DNA of 64,000 nucleotides from Sipunculus nudus (lineage: Eukaryota > Annelida > Sipuncula > Golfingiida > Sipunculidae): assembly GCA_026874595.1 (NCBI GenBank), contig CM049316.1:32533339-32597338 (forward strand), read 5' to 3'. Shown here in pieces: positions 33,909 through 47,589 of the stretch (within the stretch, counting starts at the first letter, position 1; the number at the start of each line of letters is the position of its first letter). The notes below the pieces were generated by a model. That model made no database searches and was not told where the DNA came from. It worked only from the letters and a program-made list of their open reading frames with translations. The position numbers were made by a program, and so were the translations under genes.

Positions 33909-34810
33909 AACAGAGGAAGTCAGATATTAAATATTAATATAACAAGGGACCCATGGGTCACGGCGCTCAGCTGTTATATAGGATAAAAATATGATTTGGG
34001 AAACAGGCATATGCTGGTTTTGTGTGGTAATAAATATAAGCTTTATTATGAGTTGTTGGTGTTTAGCTTATGTATGATTTTGAAAGTATTTTTGGAGACA
34101 GGGAAGAGGATTGATTTCATTTATTTTATTAACAAATGGAGTGCTATTGTCACACAGATTTTGACTTGGCCATATAACTTATAAGCAGCACATATAATAA
34201 AAGAGTTTAACTATTTATTAAAATTTAATAACAAATATTGTGCCAATATAATTTTTATTAAAAATAATAAGACAATCATATGATTTTTTTAATAAAATCT
34301 AACTGAACAAATTATTAAAATAATATTATAGAATATATGCATTCATGAATACATTTTGAAAGTATTTGCACTGGTATTCAAATACTTTCATTTTTACCTG
34401 AATTCCCATTCTTATGCAAGAAATTTTATAATGGAGTACATATTCATATTCATATTCATATACATTTGCAAAGTATTTGCACCATGTCTGGTATTTATTC
34501 AGTTTTAGCCAAAAAATGATGTTGAGAATCCAGAATATAAACAAAGGACCCATGGGTCACGACAAAAGTTTGAAATTTTTGCAAAATATGAAAAATATTC
34601 TATTGTAATGTTTTATATTTATATAAGCATATGAGAAGATAAGAGGAAAGGGCCCTCCTACTTGGTTATAGTAAAGTTCTCAATATATGATTGCAAACTA
34701 ATACTCTGACAAGACTGTCATGAAGAAAAACAGTAAAAGTTTTGAGATTATGTGATGCATATGAAAAATTTACAGATGGACAGGCAAGTGGACAGAATGG
34801 ACTAATACCT
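33909..34810 (+). repeat. Recent tandem duplication, unit 1 (902 bp)
   Basis: It starts AACAGAGGAAGTCAGATATT and contains a family I 5' end (ACAAGGGACCCATGGGTCAC at 33942), a second internal copy of that end (about 34545) and AT-rich body. It ends GACTAATACCT. Unit 2 follows with only a handful of differences. Confidence 0.95.
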
Positions 34811-35718
34811 AACAGAGGAAGTCAGATATTAAATATTAATATAACAAGGGACCCATGGGTCACGGCGCTCAGCTGTTATATAGGATAAAAATATGATTTG
34901 GGAAACAGGCATATGCTGGTTTTGTGTGGTAATAAATATAAGCTTTATTATGAGTTGTTGGTGTTTAGCTTATGTATGATTTTGAAAGTATTTTTGGAGA
35001 CAGGGAAGAGGATTGATTTCATTTATTTTATTAACAAATGGAGTGCTATTGTCACACAGATTTTGACTTGGCCATATAACTTATAAGCAGCACATATAAT
35101 AAAAGAGTTTAACTATTTATTAAAATTTAATAACAAATATTGTGCCAATATAATTTTTATTAAAAATAATAAGACAATCATATGATTTTTTTAATAAAAT
35201 CTAACTGAACAAATTATTAAAATAATATTATAGAATATATGCATTCATGAATACATTTTGAAAGTATTTGCACTGGTATTTAAATACTTTTATTTTTACC
35301 TGAATTCCCATTCTTATGCAAGAAATTTTATAATGGAGTACATATTCATATTCATATTCATATACATTTGCAAAGTATTTGCACCATGTCTGGTATTTAT
35401 TCAGTTTTAGCCAAAAAATGATGTTGAGAATCCAGAATATAAACAAAGGACCCATGGGTCACGACAAAAGTTTGAAATTTTTGCAAATGCAAAATATGAA
35501 AAATATTCTATTGTAATGTTTTATATTTATATAAGCATATGAGAAGATAAGAGGAAAGGGCCCTCCTACTTGGTTATAGTAAAGTTCTCAATATATGATT
35601 GCAAACTAATACTCTGACAAGACTGTCATGAAGAAAAACAGTAAAAGTTTTGAGATACTGTGATGCATATGAAAAATTTACAGATGGACAGGCAAGTGGA
35701 CAGAATGGACTAATACCT
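34811..35718 (+). repeat. Recent tandem duplication, unit 2 (~908 bp)
   Basis: Near-identical to 33909-34810. The visible differences are a 6 bp indel (GCAAAT near 35486), GAGATACTG versus GAGATTATG, and a few substitutions near 35280-35290. The junction reads AATACCT|AACAGAGG. Confidence 0.95.
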
Positions 35719-38003
35719 TCATTTCACTTTCAAAGGAATAATGCATTTAAGTTTATATATAATCCTATTTTTTTAAGCAGATCCACTTTTTCCATTAAGA
35801 AGTTTTTATCTGAATCATTTTTTTATTTACAGGTTTATAAATTTTTAATTAAAAAACCTGAAAATATAAGTTAAAATATTAGAATTGTTGCAAAAGTTGC
35901 AATCATTATATATACAGAGTAAAAAACATTGGGTCATATTATGCATACACATATATTTTATTATTTTTAAATCATAAATGTTTAAACTGATTTTAAAAGA
36001 AAATAATGCCACAACATGGCATCTACAAGAATATTCCTTGAATCACTATTAAAAAGTTTTGCACATTGGAGTTTTCAGGACATGCTTAATTTTATTCACC
36101 AAAATAAAATAAAAGTAAATTTGATAAAATAAAACATCTTTTCAAATAAAGAATACACACTGTTGGTTGAATGAGGGACAAACAATATCATTGTGCTAAT
36201 TACTATCCCAGTTTTAATTAATTACTGGAATTAATAGTCAATTTCACACCTGGTGAAGTTTTTACTCTTCTGAAGTAAGGAATTACTTATCTCATGAATA
36301 TCCACACTTTCACAGCAATACACCACTTTGTGGACACAATTAAATGTACACTTTAATCATTGTAACCCTGGTGGTTCAATAAAAAATCTAAAATGTAGCA
36401 TGTCCAAGAATAAAATAAAATACAGAAAAATTATAACATTCATCTAGTTAATGCACCAGCTGGGGGGGATGAGTGCAGGGCAGAGGGGAAGCCTGCTAGT
36501 AGTAGCCAAGCTGGGCCAAGGTAAGCTGCCTGGGGTGGGTTACATAATGCAAGTGAAGGCTGTACTACTAGGTGGGCTAGATGTAAACAACACTTGACAT
36601 GGTATATGAAAACATGAATAAAAGCTATTCATTCCAATCAATTTCTTTTGAAAGTTCAGATTTTAAAAGATTAAATCCTTATGCATATATGCTGGGAAAA
36701 TTAAATCAACAGTGCCAAAGTTGGACAAAATTTAAGGTATTGATTTTTTATTTATGCTAATAACTTGAAAAATATGCAAAATTCAGATCTAATTTTGGGT
36801 AAACAATTGAATCTTGATTAAATAAAGTTATATTCCTGAAAAAGTCTCTAGGTTCAGCAATTCTCATGTTAGGTGAGTAAATATATTTCCTGATTTTTTA
36901 AAAAAGTGCATTATGTTTTGGCCCATAACTTCAAAATAATACCCAATACTGACCTAATTTTTGGTATGTTCATAGAAAATGTATAAATGAATGTGAATAC
37001 TAAATACGATCAAAAACAGATCAGTGGTTTTGATATTAGGCAGCCTTGAAGTGTAACAATGGCTTTTTTTTATGGAAAACAGAGTTTTTTTCCTTAATAT
37101 CTTGAAGGAACAAAGTCCTAATGACCCAATTTTCAGTATGGTAGGAGATTTTGGGGACACCTAAAATTATGTCAACAGCCTGGGGAGCATAGAGATGTGC
37201 ACTGAATGACCTACAGTCATCAAAGTGGACTGCTTGACAATGTAAGGGAATACAAAAAGAGCCTCCCAAAAAATTCAATAACTAGCCTAATTTTGCAGCT
37301 TTTATTTTCAAATTTCAGATTTGAACAGAATAAATCCTTAAATATACATGGTGTGAAAATTAAATCCACAGTACTTACAGGAAAAAAACGTGCCATGGCC
37401 AAAGTTGGGCAAAATTTAAGGTACCAATTTAATATTTTTGCCAATATTGAAAAAAATTTAACAAATTTTGATCTAATTTTTGGTATACAATTAAATTTTG
37501 ATTAATTAAAGTTGTATTACTGGAAAAAAGTCCATACCTTTAACACTTTTGGTCTTAAGTGACCAAATATCTTCCTTTTTTTTTTACAAAGTCCAATATG
37601 TTAGGGCCCATAACTTTTTTAAATTATATAATACTGACTTAATATCTGGCATGTACATAGGAACTATATAGAGGAATATTTATGGTAAATATGAAGAAAA
37701 CCTGATGAGTGGTTTTGATATTAGGCAGTCCTGAAGTGTAAAAATAGATTTCTAATAAAAATTGGGGTTTTTCCTTAATATCTCAAAGGAACGAAGTCCT
37801 ATTGACCCAATTTTTGGCATGGTAGGAGATTATGGGGACATCTAACTGTATGCCAAAATTCAGATTCCTAGGTCCAACGGTGTCAAACGTGCCAGTCTTA
37901 CGGACAGGCCATCCATCCAGACAGACGGACGGACAGACAGACGGACGGACGACAGACAATGGACCATGACTATAGCTCAGATGACTTATAGTCAGCTGAG
38001 CTA
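35719..38003 (+). mobile_element. Family I element body and 3' end, copy B
   Basis: This continues the family I element whose 5' end lies in the tandem duplication. The body parallels copies A (3495-5361) and C (47970-51222). A GACGGACGGACAGACAGACG stretch (about 37920-37955) precedes the hairpin at 37973-38003 (TAGCTCAG ... CTGAGCTA). Short frames here are not genes. Confidence 0.75.
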
Positions 38004-38912
38004 ATAAAATACAGAAAATTATAACATTCATCTAGTTTATGCACCAGCTGGGGGGGGGGGTTGAGTGCAGGGCAGAGGAGAAGCCTGCTAGTAGTGGCCA
38101 AGCTGGGTCAAGGCAAGCTGCCTGGGGTGGGTTACATAATGCAAGTGAAGGCTGTACTACTAGGTGGGCCAGATATAAACAACACTTGACATGGTGTATG
38201 AAAACTTGAATAAAAGCTACTCTTTTCAAACAATTTCTTTGAAATTTCAGATTTTAAAAGATTAAATCCTTATGTATATATGCTGTGAAAATTAAATCAA
38301 CAGTACTTACAGGGAAAAAACGTGCCACTGCCAAAGTTGGACAAAATTTAAGGTATTAATTTTTTATTTATGCTAATAACTTGAAAAATTTGCAAAATTC
38401 AGATCTAATTTTGGGCAAACAATTGAATCTTGATTAAATAAAGTTATATTCCTGAAAAAAAGTCTTCAGCTTCAGCAATTCTCATGTTAATGGAGCAAAT
38501 ATATTTCCTGATTTTTAAAAAATTGCATTATATTTGGGCCTATAACTTCAAAATAATACCCAATACTGACTTAATTTTTGGTATGTGCACAGAAAATGTA
38601 TGGAAGAATATGAATACTAAATATGATCAAAAACAGATCAGTGGTTTTGATATTAGGCAGACTTGAAGTGTAATAATTGCTTTTTTATGGAAAACGGAGG
38701 TTTTTCCTTAATATCTCGAAGGAACGAAGTTCTAATGACCCAAACTTCGGTATGGTAGGAGATTTTGGGGACATCTAATGGTATGCAGAATTTTGGATTT
38801 GTAGGTCCAACGGTTTTAAAACGTGCCCTGTTAAAGGCCGGACGGCCAGACGGACGGACAAAGGACAATGGACCACGACTATAGCTCAGATGACTTATAG
38901 TCAGCTGAGCTA
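38004..38912 (+). mobile_element. Second family I 3' segment directly following copy B
   Basis: After the first hairpin the body motif ATTATAACATTCATCTAGTT restarts, with a poly-G run (38050-38060). It runs to another hairpin at 38882-38912, so a 0.9 kb 3' portion is repeated in tandem. Confidence 0.75.
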
Positions 38913-39126
38913 ATAAAACCTGCCCCAGCTAATGACACTTTCATTTAAAAGTGCAGTATTCAGTAAATGTTATCAAGTTTACCGAATCTATACAGCTGAC
39001 AGGCATGAGCTTCATACATAGGTCTGTATCCTGCCACGCACGCATCCAGTCTGATATAAAAGTGCTGGATATAAACTTTATATTATATGGATTGTCTAAT
39101 TTATTTTATTATAACATATAATTAAT

Positions 39127-40190
39127 ATGGATTGTACAGTTAGTTGTAATTACTATTACAAGCCACTCTCCATGGCTCGGATGGTGGCGTTCGATGGTAC
39201 ATATCCAGGGGTGAAGGAAAGCAAAGGACAAGGAGGAATTCACCCACCTTGGATTGGCCATTATAACCCAATAGGACTAGGAACGATGTTGTTTAAACCT
39301 AGAGCGTCAGTGGAGATAGCCGAGCGTTTTACCACTCAGTTTTCCATTCCATTACATTGAAACAGAATTTGGGCTCAAATACGTAAAAATAATATATATG
39401 TTAAATTTCAGCACAGTTGGATTTATGCATTTGATATTTCCCAATTGCTTTACAAAGGTTTATATGAATGCTGATTGTAAAACCTAAGTACATGTATGTA
39501 GGTTTCAAATATTCTAATGGTAGGTGTTTGTGGACATATAAAGTTCAATCCTCATTTCATTGCAGATTTCGACAGATAAGTTTTTTGCACCCTTCACCTC
39601 TTCAAAGGAATTATATTTGTTAGCATGCAAATAAAGGGGAAGTAAAAGGAAGAAAGGAAGAAACATTGCAATAAAAATTGTTCTACTATTTAAAGCATCC
39701 AAATTCATGACAAGGAGGACATACCTAAGCGAGCAAATGACACTTTCATTCGACTACAATTACAATGTATGTGACTACTGTGCAGAACTCAACAAATAAT
39801 GTTTGCTATCCAACAACTTCAATATAAACAAAACCAGGATTCATTTACTGAGTCATTTTACAGACTTTAAACCCTTATAAATGAATTTATCGACCCCAAA
39901 AACATAGAAATAGTGCACTTGGAAAGCATTCTAGGGCAAATATAACCGAATGTATTGATATTTGATAATCCGGCGGCCATCTTGGCCGCCATCTTGGATT
40001 TTGACCAAGATCGGATGAATTCTGCTTGGCCCTATATCTGAAAATGTTAAGTATGGTCTGGCCAACAATTATGCCAAGTTTCATGTTTCTTTCACTTTTT
40101 GCACAATTCTTCTCTTGACAGCTGGACTACTTAATATGCATAACATTGGATAATCAAATTGATATTGATAAAAAAGATATTTTGTAACAT
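39127..40190 (+). repeat. Diverged duplicated segment, inverted partner of 31076-31935
   Basis: The first 230 bp carry a 77-codon open frame (39127-39360) including YYYKPLSMARMVAFDGTYPG and ending FTTQFSIPLH. It aligns with the broken minus-strand sequence at 31.7-31.9 kb. I do not recognise the peptide. Given the partner's stops, it is more likely a mobile or duplicated non-gene than a functional small gene. Confidence 0.45.
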
Positions 40191-40239
40191 AGCAACAGTA
40201 AGACAGGTTCTTTCAAGGGATTTGATTTCAGCCAGCTTT

Positions 40240-40800
40240 TTACTAAATCAAATCAATCATGAATAAGAGCACCCAAAATGGAGCATAATACACCCGTTTT
40301 GTGACCTCTGACCTCATTAAATATGCATGAATTTTTGTGGGAATGTAATTCAGATGAGAAACTCCATTGGTAAATATGAGTTTCATAATAAATCCATAAG
40401 ATTTTTGGTAAGTGACGAAGTTGCAACCAAAGTCTGGGGACCTCTGATCTCATTAAATATGCGCAGATTTAGCTTGAAACTGAACTTATGTGAAATATTT
40501 TACTGACTAATATTTGTACTTAGTTTTACCAAAATCAATCACATTCCTCATAAGTTATCCAGTGAAAAAACAAAGTAGCTCAGTGACCTCTGATCTTATT
40601 AAATATGTGTGGATTTTGCCCATAATCAAACTCAGGCGAGATAATTTATAAGTACTTTAAGTAAGTACCAGTAGTTATGGTGAGTTTTATGAAAATCCAT
40701 CAAAGCCCATGCAAGTCATCGCAGTGACACTAAAAGTTAACAGTTGGACCGACATGCGGACAGACGGAAGATGGTTATACCATAATAAATCCTGTCACAG
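40240..40800 (+). repeat. Degenerate tandem units (~140 bp) with GACAGACGG end
   Basis: TGACCTCTGACCTCATTAAA and variants occur near 40310, 40445 and 40587, followed by ATATGCRTGRATTT. The series closes with CATGCGGACAGACGGAAG and CATAATAAATCCTGTCACAG. The layout resembles the other tandem-repeat elements here, but no terminal hairpin was identified. Confidence 0.55.
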
Positions 40801-41125
40801 AAGAGTGTATAAAAAGTTATCTTAGCTACTTCATTATAATTGTAAATAGCATTCAGGAAGAGCCCTAACTTTCAACATTAACTGTCATCCTTATAAAACT
40901 ATAAAACTATATTGCCCTGTCTGTTTGTCCCAATAAACCCACAGAAACGGGCCATGACAGTGAGCCATTTTTGCTACTAGAGTCAGTCATATGTCCTAAC
41001 TTAGAGAGCACACCAATCTGGAACATCCACTTGCACATGTATACTGAATTCCCAATAGCATGATTACATCACAGGTCGGTCGCACAAGATTCACACTGCC
41101 TGACATTGCTAACCTTCACCTTGGC

Positions 41126-41214
41126 CAGGGTTTGGTTTTAGGCTGCCCAAGACCTGTCTTAACCAGGTTATAACTTACGGTTAAAACCTTCTTGCCTATA
41201 ACTTGCCAACCCTG
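41126..41214. mobile_element. 89 bp hAT-like MITE with perfect 8 bp target duplication
   Basis: The termini CAGGGTTTGGTTTTAGGC and GCCTATAACTTGCCAACCCTG are inverted repeats. The flanks are ACCTTGGC on both sides (41118-41125 and 41215-41222), a perfect 8 bp duplication as expected for hAT. It is a short internal-deletion relative of the element at 43132-44584. Confidence 0.85.
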
Positions 41215-41767
41215 ACCTTGGCCCATTACCACAAATAAATATAGATTTGCTCCGTATTCCACCACCAGACAGATCTGGGCAGTTCGCTAACTCAGGGGTG
41301 TGGCCACACAATACGCGACAATATACACTTCCTCTGCTATGGGCCCAATTTTCTAGTGTATGTTATCATTTTTTAATACCGTTGTATATTTTGGAAATAT
41401 CACAAGTAAAAACCATATACATTGTATTTGTTCAAGCACAGAACATGAATAAATAAGATCTTCCTTTCATGTAGGACTGGAGTCATGAACTGGACATTTT
41501 TATAAGGACTTGGACTCGGACTAAAGACTCTAGGGTCCTGGACTTGAACTTGTACTCCGACTAAAAGGAATTGAGACATCAGGCTCCGTAAATAGAATAG
41601 TGTAGAAAAAAAAGACACTATAAAGACTTATATATACAGGTGCCATCTATTAAGAGAATATTACAAGATTATTACCATGTTGGACCCGTGCATCAGGAGA
41701 TAAATGTTATTAAACATCCAGGTAAAAAGCATATTTATAATAACTAACAATTAAGATAAAAAAAATA

Positions 41768-42107
41768 AAAGGTATAGTTCTCAGGCACTGCCCCCATCAA
41801 TTTCAAACCCCCACATCAAACCTTATTTTGATTTTGAATAGGAAATTATCGATTTTACTGAATTATCGATCTGACATTTCTTTCAAGAAGATAAAATATT
41901 ATAAAATACAATATAAAATTATTTTGATAAAATTTCCTTTGTTTTGTAGTGCTTTTTCTTGTTAAGCAAAAAAAAATCTGTCATTATCATGCTTTTTACC
42001 TGATCATATGACATTTGATCAAAACATACAAAAAAAGGTAAAAGTAAACAAATTAACAGCCTGCACTGATTTCTGAAAAAAAAAAATGTGCCTGAGAACC
42101 AAACCTT
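41768..42107. mobile_element. MITE, GGTATAGTTCTCAGGCAC family, copy 2
   Basis: The termini AAGGTATAGTTCTCAGGCAC and GTGCCTGAGAACCAAACCTT enclose 340 bp. It is the same family as 14362-14668, in opposite orientation. Confidence 0.8.
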
Positions 42108-43123
42108 ATTTTTTTTTGGCCTAATAGCATATACACAATAATCTCAAATTCCTATTTTAAATTTCTTTTAATAAGAAGAGTTGTATAGGCCTTTGATTTA
42201 GACTTGGCCTCAGATTTGAGTGGCCTTGACTCAGACATATATTAATTCTGACTCAGATGGGGAGCACCTGACTACATTACATTTATATAATGACAAATGA
42301 GTTAAGAAACAACACATATACATGGCAGAAGGTGCAAACAAAGAGAGCAAATAAATTACATTTACACAGAGAACTATCATATTTAGTTTCACTCTCAGCT
42401 TGTTATATGGCTCCATTGTAGACTATGACTTTCATGGTGTTGATCGGATGGTCCCCACCTGTATCACATACAGTTGTTACTGATGCAGCACAAAGAGTTG
42501 TTACTGAAGCGCGTTGCTGATAATGTTCAAAGGTCAGTTTGATGATAGAAGTCTTTATTCACAGCAAAGAGATTTTGGGTAATCTCTGCTGAGGCCTGCA
42601 GGGCCCAGCTAGAGATGTCCATCTCTCAAAAAAACGCACTACAGATAGTTTGGATACAGAGCTATCAAGTGACATATGAGATATATATCCATATTTCTGC
42701 ATTTCATCATAAAAGCTTAACCTTTTTGGATGACCCAAAGTAGGCCACAATTATGTAAGAATTGGATGTGAAGTTTAAAAGTTTTATCTGATTTGATTGG
42801 TCCAAAGTTCTCTGTTAAATCCCAAGTCTTACTTGACATACATTCAGTTACAGATGACCTGCAAGTCCTATTCCAAGACTCATATAAACATGATTTGATA
42901 ATCTCATCACAGAAACTAATTAAGAGCTAATTAGTGAGAGTACATCAAGGCTCTACAAACATTATGAATTACCATTAGATACTTGGTCATCTTAAATATC
43001 CTGTGGCTCTGTCTGAATATCAGGCCTCATCAACCTCTGACACTGATCTTAATATTTCTCTGTGCTTCACTCCGTGTTTTTTAAGTATGTTTAATTACTA
43101 ATATTTAAAGTTACCATACCAAT
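42108..43123. other. No gene recognised
   Basis: AT-rich. A GACTTGG/GACTCAGA-like motif near 42200 also occurs near 41500-41570 (GGACTTGGACTCGGACTAAA), suggesting another degenerate dispersed repeat. Confidence 0.35.
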
Positions 43124-43131
43124 ATCATTAG

Positions 43132-44584
43132 CAGGGTTGGGTTTTAGGCTGCCCAAAACCTGTTTTTGCAGGGCAGAGCCTAAAACCTGCCTTGAACTGC
43201 CTAAAATAGGTTATAACCTGCCTAAAACTGCCTTTAACTGCCTAAAACCTTACTTATCCTCACCTATGACTTGCAGTTTAACTATGTTTTATTGTTACAC
43301 AGCTAAATGCATTACAGAAATATGCTCAACAAATTAAAAGTGAGGAACACTTTATTCAAGCTAAACAAATAAACAATGATACAAACATAGCAACAAATGA
43401 ATACAACACTACTTCAGGTTTTCCAAATGACAGTTTTAGCTTTTATCCCAAAATCATGTTCTGAGGTCTCCCACCTCCATTACTGCCAATTTATAAATGA
43501 ATGCTAATACTGTATAAGCTTATAACCAGATTCTTTGATTGGCTTTTTGATCACAGGGGATTAAATTTTGTGATATATGCGAAAGAAGTTTTCCTCAATT
43601 CAAAAATTTGTTCCTTTTACACTGATGAATAGTCCTTTGTACTGTAGTCTCACTAATATAACAAACATGTTTGAATGCCTGTAGCTTCAAATGGCAAAAA
43701 GCAAAAGATTGATTTTATAAATAATGAAAGATCTTTATGCTAGCCATAAACTAAAATATGATAATATCTTTTACATTATCTGATAATGAACAAGATTTCC
43801 ACTAGTTGTTTATTTCCTTAAGCTATGTCATCCATTGGCAAAATTTTCGATTTTGTGCAAATACTTATTGTCTATATAATGATGTTAACTGTATGATTGG
43901 ACTGTGAAAATGAACCCTCAAGAAACACTATAATAAGTATAAAACTGAAAATGCTAAAATATATTGCAGTGAATACGTTGCAAACCACAGGATATTCTTA
44001 ATCACATTTTGGGCAATGTTCAACCTAAAGGCCTGAGAAACCCACATGTCATGGTCAGGGGCCCTTACTACATCACTCAGTAAAAAGTTTGACTCAAGAA
44101 CAATTTTCAGGGCAAGGGCTTTGATTGCATCATCCTAGTTATGTATGAAAGTTAACTTGAACATCTACTGGTACACAGTAGTAGGACTTATGACCATTGG
44201 GTCTTATTACCCCATCACCCTGATAAATAGTAATTAACCAGTCTAATCAAGCATGCCTCCCCCCTCCCTGAAAATTATGTGCCACACAAACATGGACTCA
44301 TGCTCAAGAAACCTATACAGGCTCTTTGAAGACTGCATGATGCCAGCAAACAGGAAATCATGCATTACTTGTAATACCTGAAACTTTCCAGAAGCCCAGC
44401 AAAGCCTTGTGACTGCATCACCCCAGCCAGTTTGGTAGTTTTATAGATCTTTAAGTCAAAAATTTAAACAAATATAGGTAGTTTTGGTGCCTAAAACCTG
44501 CCCAAAACCTGTTTTAGGCAGGGCAGTTTTAACCAGGTTAAAACCTATGGTTAAAACCTTCCTGCCTAAAACTTGCCAACCCTG
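43132..44584. mobile_element. 1.45 kb non-autonomous hAT-like element
   Basis: It starts CAGGGTTGGGTTTTAGGC and ends GCCTAAAACTTGCCAACCCTG. Flanking 8-mers ATCATTAG (43124-43131) and ATCATTGG (44585-44592) agree at 7 of 8 positions. Subterminal regions are rich in CCTAAAACCTG motifs in both orientations. No transposase frame is visible in the AT-rich interior. Confidence 0.8.
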
Positions 44585-45008
44585 ATCATTGGTTTGGAAC
44601 AGAAGGAAAAATTTGTTTTTTTTTTCTTCTCAGATATGAAACAAATAAGTTTGTGTGTGGAAATAAAAGCATGCTAGTGTTAATCATGTATCCCTTTTCC
44701 ATGCATGCTCAAACGCCTTGGAAATGAACATTGTGTGATGCTTGATTTTTCAACTGTCATTTTGGCAGAGCAAGTTGCTAATTCCAAGCATGTTGCTAGC
44801 CACTGATGGAGACACTTCAGTCTTTTTTTTTAGTTTCTGATATTTTAAGACTGTTGCAGCAGTCACTAAATAGAGCAAATAAGGAGTCCATTCTCATGGG
44901 CTATATGTTTGCCAGACTCAATTTGATATATAATTGAGGATAAAGGCTTTGTAAATTTTTTTTTTATTTCTACTAAACCTGTTAACTTATCAGTTATCTT
45001 TGGAAGTG

Positions 45009-45776
<768 letters not shown>

Positions 45777-46012
45777 AAAAAGATTCTGCAACACTCATGT
45801 TGCATGATGATGCTGGTTGTAGCATATTTCAAGCATGCCATTAAATGAAAAAAAAAGTTGTCCCTTCCCTCGACTAAAAAATGACCAACGCCAATGGAGG
45901 CATACATATATCAATTTATCATCAACAGTCTTCAAATGAAGTGTATATAAAATCATATTTTAAACAGTATCCTGGGGGTATTCTGGTGTTCAGAACAGAC
46001 CTGGGGTCAATT

Positions 46013-46165
46013 CAAATTGTTCAATTCCAATTCAATTCCAATTCAAGAAGTTTTATGAAACTTCAATTCCAATTCAATTCAATTCAATGTGCTGGAGAAA
46101 AATATCAATTCCAATTCAATTCAAATAATTTTCATTCAATTCAAATTCAATTCACAATTCAAAAG
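46013..46165 (+). repeat. (CAATTC/CAATTCAATTC)n microsatellite
   Basis: AATTC pentamers mixed with CCAATTC, preceded by AGACCTGGGGTCAATTC. An inverted copy of the same arrangement lies at 52205-52280, ending GAATTGAGCCCAGGTCTGG, so this is a dispersed family with its own microsatellite. Confidence 0.85.
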
Positions 46166-46847
46166 GTTGCATTCATTTGAATACATATCATTGGTGTGTA
46201 GCCAGTGTTATCAGAGAAGTTCTTTTGCTTTTGCACTAGTACCCAACTTAGAGTTTTGTTCACAATTGGTTGAATTAGCTTCAAACCTAAATGAAATATC
46301 ATAAATTATACCGGTAAGTTTTGCCATTTCATGTGGTAAGGCATAGCAGTCAGACAGGTTTTATTTGCTTTGTTGGGCATTTATTCCTTAAGATCAGGTA
46401 AACTACCCAAATTCAGATAAAAGTTTATCTGGATTTCAAATGAGTGGCCATTATTACCAAGTGCAATTAAAATATATGCTAATGATCTATTTTTGGTGAT
46501 GAAAATCTTTAGAATTCTCATGGTCATGATCAAAGGCCCGCCTAGACATAAGCCCCCAAACCTTATTGTTATAGAGGACAAAAGCCCTCCCCTCACAATT
46601 ATTTATTTTAAATAAATGTTAGACTACACTTAAAATTCTGTTCATTTTATTTACTATTGAAATTTATGTGTTAGTGTCATGCCTTCTTGTTATGGTAAAC
46701 AAATCAACATACACACTTGGACATACACATTGTTTACTTACATTCAGAACCATTATCATGTATAAATTTTGAATTTGAGATGGTAAGTTCATGGGCAAAG
46801 ACGGTTTTGCTGGGCAACTTTTAGGTTTTTGTCCTACATCCCATAGA

Positions 46848-46868
46848 GGGGGGGGGGGGGGGGGGGGG
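46848..46868 (+). repeat. Poly-G run of 21
   Basis: Uninterrupted G homopolymer. Shorter G or C runs lie at 3360, 4520, 16153, 38050, 49673, 55818 and 57880. Confidence 0.9.
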
Positions 46869-47044
46869 AACTGATTCCTGTTACATCCACTAACAATAGC
46901 AGCATCAACTAACCTGGTGCTTGAATGAGCACTCATGTGCCATATTTTTCAGTTTACTGATTTTAGTCATCAAAGACCAGTAGTCTATGGGATGTACTTT
47001 GCTATCTCATGGCTGTTGCTTGTTCTGGCCAGTTAAGTGCCCTA

Positions 47045-47140
47045 GGTACTATAGATTCAGAAATATTAGTTGGGATTTTATTTTCGTGGTTTTCGTGGAT
47101 CAAGATAATCCACAAATTCATGATTCCAACGATAAAAAAA
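47045..47140. mobile_element. MITE fragment with TACTATAGATTCAGAAATAT end
   Basis: The end TACTATAGATTCAG and internal TTTCGTGGTTTTCGTGGAT correspond to the inverse of 51580-51665, which ends GAATCTACAGTAATCA. Both are fragments of one dispersed family. Confidence 0.5.
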
Positions 47141-47589
47141 AACACACAGTCAGAGGATATACGATATCTTAACGGCAGCTGGTGGTCGTCTTTATATATA
47201 CAATTGTTACCGCTGGCTTAATTTTCAAAAAAGATACAAAAATTGTTTATTACTTTTTTATCATTGTTTTTGAAACATTTACTAAATGCACTTAATTGCT
47301 TTTCTTAAATTACTATAAAAATACGGGATTTATAAATACTCTTTTGTCAATTAAATTATTTCCCCTAATATCGTACAAACACGGCCCCCCTGATATCTTT
47401 ACAATAAAACAATATCAAAGTAAAATTTAAACTGAAAACGTATCCCCACATTTCCTCTTATCCACATTTCGGGTGAAAAATTCAAGAACAATAACACATT
47501 TCTGTCGCGCAAAGCGGCAGTTCTGACACGCCAAGAACAGTACAAAAGTTCCAATGTTCGTAACCACAGCTACAGAGGCACGGCTTTTT

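Noticed and set aside
33996-35086. Duplicated 62-codon gene pair (identical peptides 902 bp apart)
   Set aside because: The identity comes from the recent tandem duplication of non-coding transposon sequence. The related copy at 47.97 kb does not conserve the frame.
37783-38031. Small Cys/Pro/Ser-rich protein (VRPSVCPSVC type), also near 27144-27362 and 51001-51258
   Set aside because: The peptide is the reverse-strand translation of the GACA/GACG microsatellite of family I elements.
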